64,000 bases of DNA from Taxillus chinensis. Taxonomy: Eukaryota > Streptophyta > Magnoliopsida > Santalales > Loranthaceae. Where the stretch lies: assembly GCA_023512835.1 (NCBI GenBank), contig CM042091.1, forward strand, positions 18,555,506-18,619,505, read 5' to 3'. The position numbers were made by a program, and so were the translations under genes. Below the pieces are notes generated by a model that was not told the DNA's origin, searched no databases, and was given only the letters and a program-made list of their open reading frames with translations. Each line of letters begins with the position of its first letter. Within the stretch, counting starts at the first letter, position 1. Below, one piece after another: positions 58,448-64,000 of this stretch.

Positions 58448-60751
58448 CTATCCTCGGCGATTCCGTCGATGAAAGTCTGAATTAACTCCACACCTGGGAA
58501 GATAGCCCTCATTCCAACATGGCAGAACTTCAAACAAGTGCCCATCTTCGTAAAGAGATGGAAACGACCTCATCTCCATTTTAACGACTCTCGAGAAGTT
58601 GTCAATGTCTTCGTGGTAAAGAGTCCTTTCTCCGAACAAAGAGTCCGAATGTCGTCCTGGAGAGAAAGGGTACATTTCGAAAAGACATCTTCTCTCGACG
58701 AAGGCGCGAGCATAAGATTTCATTGCCTTGCACAAGCTTCTATCCGCATCGGACGGGTCAAACTCCGCATAGGATGGGAGGAAGGTATCAGTGCGGATGA
58801 GGAGAATGGAGGAGGAGCCGGAGGTGCGATAGAGGAGCTTGGTTGAGAGAAGCGGCTTCGTTTGGGAATTTGAACTCCCTGAAATGCGAAGTGGCAGCGG
58901 CCGCTTCTCGGTCCGAGTAGATGGTTGTGGGGGCGAAGGAGTAGACGGATCGGATGACACTCTCTCCCCCCGGTTTGGCGGATCGCCGAGAAGCAACGGG
59001 AGGACGAGCCATCGTATGCGCCAGATCCGCGAAGGAAGTAGACAGTGAATGGATGGAGGTGGCGACAAGATCCATTTTCTGCTCCATGGAAGTGGAGGAG
59101 TCAGTGAGAGCGGAGAGGAGTTGGGTGCCGAGGGCATCAACTTTGGCAGCGATGGCGGAAATTTGGGCGCTTTGAGCGTGGGCATGTCGGTCCAGCTGAG
59201 CGGAAAGCACAGCATCGGAGTGGACCGTGCCAAAAGAGGTGCGCCCAAGTACTAACTCCGGAGCTTTGGAGGACTCCCCCGCATGAACAGGAGCAGGAGT
59301 GCGGTGGGCAGAGGAGTCCGCAGGAGTATCAGCAGCAGCAGGAGCATCCGGAGCATCAGAGGCATCCGGAGCATCGGAGGCATCCGGAGCATCGGAGGCA
59401 TCCGGAGCATCGGAGGCATCCGGAGCATTGGAGGCATCCGGAGCAAGAGACCCGCTTTGACCAGATAAGTCAACCACGGGAATCGCGGCGGCAGGAGAAG
59501 TGGGTCCAGCCTTAGCAATAGAAGGACTTCGTGTAGCAGGGACTGGGCCGGAGGGTGTAGGGAACGACACATCGGGAATGGCAGCCGGTGTAAGAAAGTC
59601 GTGGTCCAGATTCCAGATGATCATGGTCTCCGGGGATTGGGTATGGCGTGTGTAAAACACCCGGAGATCGGTGTCGAGGAATGGAGGAGGTGTGGGCTAG
59701 GGCCGAAACGGAGCCGAGATCCGTTAAGGTGCCGGCGGAGAGATGGTCAAGGTAATCTCGGGGTTGAGGTAAAGGAGGCAAAGGGGCTTCCTGGAGAAGC
59801 GGCCGGGACATCGGCGGTGGCGACAAGAACGCGGTATCAACCGCAGCGGCTAAAGCGGATGTGGAGGGAGTGGGGACATCGGCGGCAGAGGGGGCCGAGG
59901 AAACGGCTTTAGACGCACTGCGCCGAGAGGGCCCCGCAACCTCGGACGGTTCAAAGACGGACACTTGGCCGGGAGGCCCGTGAGTGAGAGGGCGCGACAA
60001 CGGACCGAATCCGGGAGGATCGGTGTGCGAAACCGACCTCATGGGCTTGGCGTCGAAGGGGTCACCAACGTAGCCGCCTTGTTGTTCCGAGGCGGGGAGA
60101 ACGCGGAGAGCTACGATGGGTCGGCGAGCGGTCATGTTCCCGTCCGGCGTAAGGTGACGAAGGTAATAAGCCGAGGGAAACGAGACAAGATCAAATCGGG
60201 CGAAATGGTCCGGACGTAGATGCTGGGAAGACAATACGAGGATGCGCCCGAAGGAATGGTTTTTGGAACCATTCCAGGCAAACGAAATAAGAACATCCCC
60301 CAATCCATCGGAAGACCTTCAAAAACGCCGTACATGGCCAGGGAGAAGATCGTACGGACCGAGTCCAGGGATGATGTGCGAGCCGATGAGCATCGACTTA
60401 GAATAGTCGTCATACGGCGATAGCGACCCTGGAAGGATTTCACCTTGTATTCCTTCCCTTTGTTCGTGCAACCCATAGAAGCCGCCATTGGATCGGCATT
60501 CGGGCGCTGTGGTTCACCAAGAGGTAGGTGGAGAGCGGCGCGGAGAACACGGGAGTGATGATGATGGATTCACCGCGGACATAAGAGGTTATGGAATCGG
60601 TGGTGCGGTGAATCCGTTGGTAATACTCAAGAATGTCATCGATAAGAAGATCGACGGGATTGGAGATCAAGCCGAGTATATGCGAGGCTTCAAGGAGAGG
60701 GCGAAGCTGGAAAAACCAATCCAGGAGGATTAGAAACAACATTCCAATCAA
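58448..60751 (-). pseudogene. Env-like ORF of the SIRE-like element, with frameshifts
   Basis: Four minus-strand frames follow each other. 60751-60440 and 60488-60132 are hydrophobic and basic (FEGLPMDWGMFLFRLPG); 60303-59512 is Pro/Ser/Ala-rich; 59660-58788 has a PDASDA repeat and a coiled-coil-like helix (AQISAIAAKVDALGTQLLSAL); and a last part ends at 58448. An ORF of this kind after pol is typical of the SIRE/Maximus lineage. Its function is not established and it need not be an envelope. Overlaps in different frames show at least three frame changes. Plus-strand frames here are shadows. Confidence 0.6.
59345..59445. repeat. 18 bp coding tandem repeat (PDASDA)
   Basis: GCATCCGGAGCATCGGAG (+ strand) is repeated about five times, giving five PDASDA repeats on the minus strand in the env-like frame. 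The period is a multiple of three, so the frame was kept. Confidence 0.93.
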
Positions 60752-62383
60752 CTAGATGGCCAGGATTAACGCCAGGAAAGAGAGATTCTGGTGCCATTGC
60801 AGATTTGATGAGAAGGAAAAGAGGAAAGGTGAGGTCTTGACGGTAGAAGAAGCAACGAGAGGTTTAGGGATTTGAAATGAGCAATACTCGTGCTTCGCAG
60901 GAATGATCGAACATATAAGACCGAGTCCGCAAATGTCGGCGGGTCTAGGAATGTGCGAGTGAGATAGGGACCCGCGCGATATGCCGATGTCATTAGTCCG
61001 GATATCGATGCGTCTCTCGAATAAAACGATGTCGTGGAGACCGCATGACCAAGTAGAGATTACAACTGGTTGCCATCCAGGAGTAGTGTGTGTGCAACCC
61101 GAGATTTGCATTTAATGAATCATCATTATTCCTCCTCAAAAGCATGCGACATATGAGTATACGTGGATTGTCACAATTGAACAATGTCGAGTCCAGGAGG
61201 TAAGAGCCGACACTCATCCGGAGTTAATAATATTCGTGAAAGAGTATCCGGATGAATAATAGACCTTGTCCAGTCGTAAACATGAGTTTGGTGAGAGAGT
61301 AAAGTAGATTCCTTTGCGATCAAAAAGTCGAAGAGAAGAGAAGTACCACAACACTTCAAATCCGAGACTATGGACTGGATTTATCAATACGGTTGCAAAG
61401 AAAATCTGAACCTGTAGCTAAATAAAGATGTCCTGAAAATACAAAAGCTTAACAGGCAAGGATTAGTACGGATTAGAGAAGATAAGCGGTGAAAAATAAC
61501 ATAATCCGAACTAATAAGAAACAGAACTCATGCATGGCTAAGAATGTAGTAGACGTATGCAACGTGAAAGTGATCAATATTACTTGAATCAAGGCATATG
61601 TCGAGATAGCAATACACAAGTTCATATAGGTCAACATAAGCGAACCGTCTTGCTTGAACAAGTGTAGCTAAGATTAATCAAAGAGCATATGATTTGGCTT
61701 CATTAGGATTCATGAGTGAGCAATGATAAAGCGAACACATGTCAAAAGAAGGCAGATGATTAGTCGATTAAAATGCATGGTTGAAGAAAGAAAATACATC
61801 CAAACATGCCACTTTTCCGATTTAAAACAACATGTCCAATCGGATCCAGGAAGTAAAAGTTTAGAGGAGGGAGAATCCGAGACATATTAGGGGTTCATTG
61901 CTGCTCCCCCCGTAGATCATTTAATCCTCTCAATGAAAAGCTCCCCCTCGGATAGACGATCGGGAAAAAGGTCATGAGACATATACGGGGGGTATTCTTG
62001 AATAATATATAAAGTATTTTCTCCCCCGTAGATTGTGTAATCCTCTCGGTTGACCGTTCCGATTTGTAGTTCAGCACTGTCTATCTTATTAGAAAACTAT
62101 ACTTCAGAAGCTGATTAGACTGCGATTGAATATTCATCCACCAGGCATTCCAAGCTAGCCCATTTCACTTCTTCAACTATGCATGTTAATAGAGTAATCT
62201 AAATGAACACGCTTTTGTCATGTGGTGATTAATGGAAGTTAAGATCATGAACCCGAAAGAGGTAAATCATATAAACTGTAATTTTGTTAGCTTTAAACGA
62301 CTTGATCGGGAAACGCAAGCATCCTCCCAATATGAGGTTGAGATTAATATCGAAACATGAAACCGTTAAACGATGAAGTATGA
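60752..62383 (-). other. Spacer between pol and env-like frame of the SIRE-like element
   Basis: No long frame. 60752-61360 has short minus-strand open pieces that may be the eroded start of the env-like gene. 61360-62383 is A/T-rich. Similar CTCCCCC(G)TAGAT words near 61906 and 62021 resemble polypurine tracts in minus orientation and may be remains of duplicated 3' ends. Confidence 0.4.
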
Positions 62384-64000
62384 TCAGCAATACATGATCG
62401 GTGAGTTTCTACTACTTTCGATAAACGTACAATGCATGGTCTCGTGAGTAAATATCTTGTTGGGTAATTCAAATGTGAAGCTATGCGAGAAGTCGAGCAT
62501 ACCTAATCGGAAGAGTAGTTCGAAAAACCTCGCATCAGGTAGGGGCTTTGTAAGTATGTCTGCTAATTGATCTTCAGTGGCAACATGTTCCAGTGAAATA
62601 TGCTTTTTGAGAACATGATCGCGTATGAAGTGATACTTGACCTCAATGTGCTTCGTCTTAGGATGCATGACAGGATTGTTGCTGATGGCAATTGCACTAG
62701 TGTTGTCACAATAAAGTGGAATAAAAGACATGTCGAATCCGTAGTCGATAAGTTGACTTTGCATCCAAAGTAGTCTTGCGCAGGAACTTCCAGCGACTAT
62801 ATATTCCGCCTCGGCGGTAGAGGTTGATACGGAATTCGCTTCTTCTTGAACCATGAGATCAATCTATTTCCAAGAAACCGACACGTACCGCTTGTGCTTT
62901 TCCTGTCGATGCGACATCCAGTGAAGTCGGCATCGAGTACCCGGATAAGGTGAAGTTGGACTCCTTTGGGTACCGAGTCCCAAATTCATCGTCCCTTTGA
63001 GATACCTTAATATCCGTTTTACATGAAGCATATGTGACTCCTTGGGATTCGCCTGGTATCGTGCACAAATGCAAGTTGCAAACATAATGTCTGGGCGACT
63101 TGTTGTAAGATACGACAAGGATCCGATCATCCTCTCGTAGTCGATCACATTTATCGATATGCCGTCCACATCCGGATCTAACTAGGCACCGACAGGCATG
63201 GGAGTTTTGACGGGAGATGAACCTTCCATACCAAACTTCTTAATAAGATCGCGAGTGTACTTAGCCTGATTAATGAAGATTCCTTCCTTTAATTGTTTGA
63301 CTTCAATTCCAAGGAAGTAGGACGGTTCTCCCATCATGCTCATTTCAAACTTGCCTGTCATCAACTTAGCAAACTCTTCACAAAGCTTCGGATTCGTTGA
63401 TCCGAAAATAATATCATCCACGTATATTTGTACGATCGAGTGTGTCCTTTCTCTTTTCGTAGAAATAGGGTGGTGTCTATCTTCCCTTTTTGGAAGTTAT
63501 GAGCAAGTAGGAATTCTAACGAGTATGTCGTACCAGGCTCTTGGAGCTTGCTTCAAACCATATAGAGCTTTCCAAGTTTGTAAACAAGATGTCCTGCCTT
63601 AGGTTCAATGAAGCCGGGAGGTTGTTCAACATACACCTCCTCTTGAAGGTCTCCATTCAGGAATGCGCTCTTAACGTCCATTTGATAAACTATGAAGTTT
63701 TCATATGAAGCATACGCCGAAAACATTCGGATTGCCTCAAGTCTTGCGACCGAAGCAAAGGTTTCATCATAATCTATTCCTTCTTCTTGACGATATCCTT
63801 TGGCTACCAGTCCTGGCTTTGTTCCGGATTACTATTCCATCCGTATCAAGCTTGTTCCGAACACCCATTTAACGCCAATGACTTATCGAGACTTAGGCCT
63901 TGGTACTAAGGTCCACACATTATTTCTCTTAAATTGATTCAGCTCTTCTTGCATGGCTTCTATCCAATTCGAATCTTGAAGAGCTTCATCTACCACCTTT
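62384..64000 (-). pseudogene. Pol end (reverse transcriptase, RNase H) of the SIRE-like element, partial
   Basis: On the minus strand RT enters at 64000. Seen in order: EALQDSNWIEAMQEELNQF, a stop and frame change near 63830-63880, [37 protein letters not shown], a stop near 63550, and the active site YVDD at about 63415-63426. Next come GEPSYFLGIEVKQLKEGIFI and SLSYLTTSRPDIMFATCI. RNase H follows, with STAEAEYIVAGSSCARLLWM, LYCDNTSAIAISNNPVMHPK and EDQLADILTKPLPD, ending at 62384. The frame breaks at 63182 and 62859. Domain order and motifs fit the SIRE/Maximus lineage of Ty1/copia. Confidence 0.9.

Noticed and set aside
58538..60733. Series of plus-strand frames opposite the env-like region
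   Set aside because: They are antisense shadows of G+C-rich minus-strand coding sequence, while the minus frames continue one another after the pol of the same element.

Overview
The window is nuclear DNA of a flowering plant. It has intron-containing genes with GT-AG borders, plant-type LTR retrotransposons (chromovirus/Tekay-like and Tat/Ogre-like gypsy, SIRE-like and other copia, one TRIM), (GA)n tracts and AT-rich spacers. Only two genes look intact. One is an intronless organellar mTERF protein (4845-6332, +). The other is a 17-exon half-size ABC transporter of the ABCB27/ALS1 type (48569-53413, -), whose whole 633-codon frame can be followed through every splice border. The species cannot be named from sequence alone; perennial dicot-like is a guess.

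Almost all the rest is layered retrotransposon debris. From left to right: 1-4043 is the 3' end of a Tat/Ogre-like element (tandem array, palindrome, polypurine tract, 3 kb LTR). 4044-4844 is a TCGAAG-rich repeat and then the AT-rich upstream region of the mTERF gene. 7595-10485 is a decayed LTR-type unit carrying remains of a Ulp1-like cysteine peptidase. 10900-11986 is a solo LTR (TSD GGAAT) whose end and flank were later triplicated in tandem. 16403-31347 is one 14.9 kb Tekay-like provirus on the minus strand (TSD ATTGA), broken by three later LTR insertions (19131-21562, about 22170-23260, 24697-28052). 32134-35515 and 35741-39207 are two 3.4 kb solo LTRs. 39213-47281 looks like one old LTR broken by a solo LTR, a palindromic element and another solo LTR. 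47282-48260 is a copia remnant just downstream of the ABCB27-like gene. 54355-56671 holds cryptic repeats, a complete 464 bp TRIM and a truncated LTR. 56672-64000 is the 3' part of a SIRE-like copia element (LTR, polypurine tract, env-like frame, RNase H, reverse transcriptase), minus strand, running off the window.

The insertions can be ordered because exact 5 bp target duplications remain: ATTGA, AGGTG, GTTAG, CTAAC, GTTGC, ATTTG, GGAAT. The most unusual object is at 43464-44774: two inverted copies of the 3' (U5) end of the Tat/Ogre-like LTR, with no U3 end, flanked by a 5 bp duplication. That is what integration of an aberrant U5-U5 palindromic cDNA would leave. Other points worth a check are a processing-signal-like module shared by eight LTRs, a 94-codon open frame with its own TATA-like box inside one LTR, and short arrays (TCGAAG, GTCGAC, ACTCCG types) that recur in unrelated elements.
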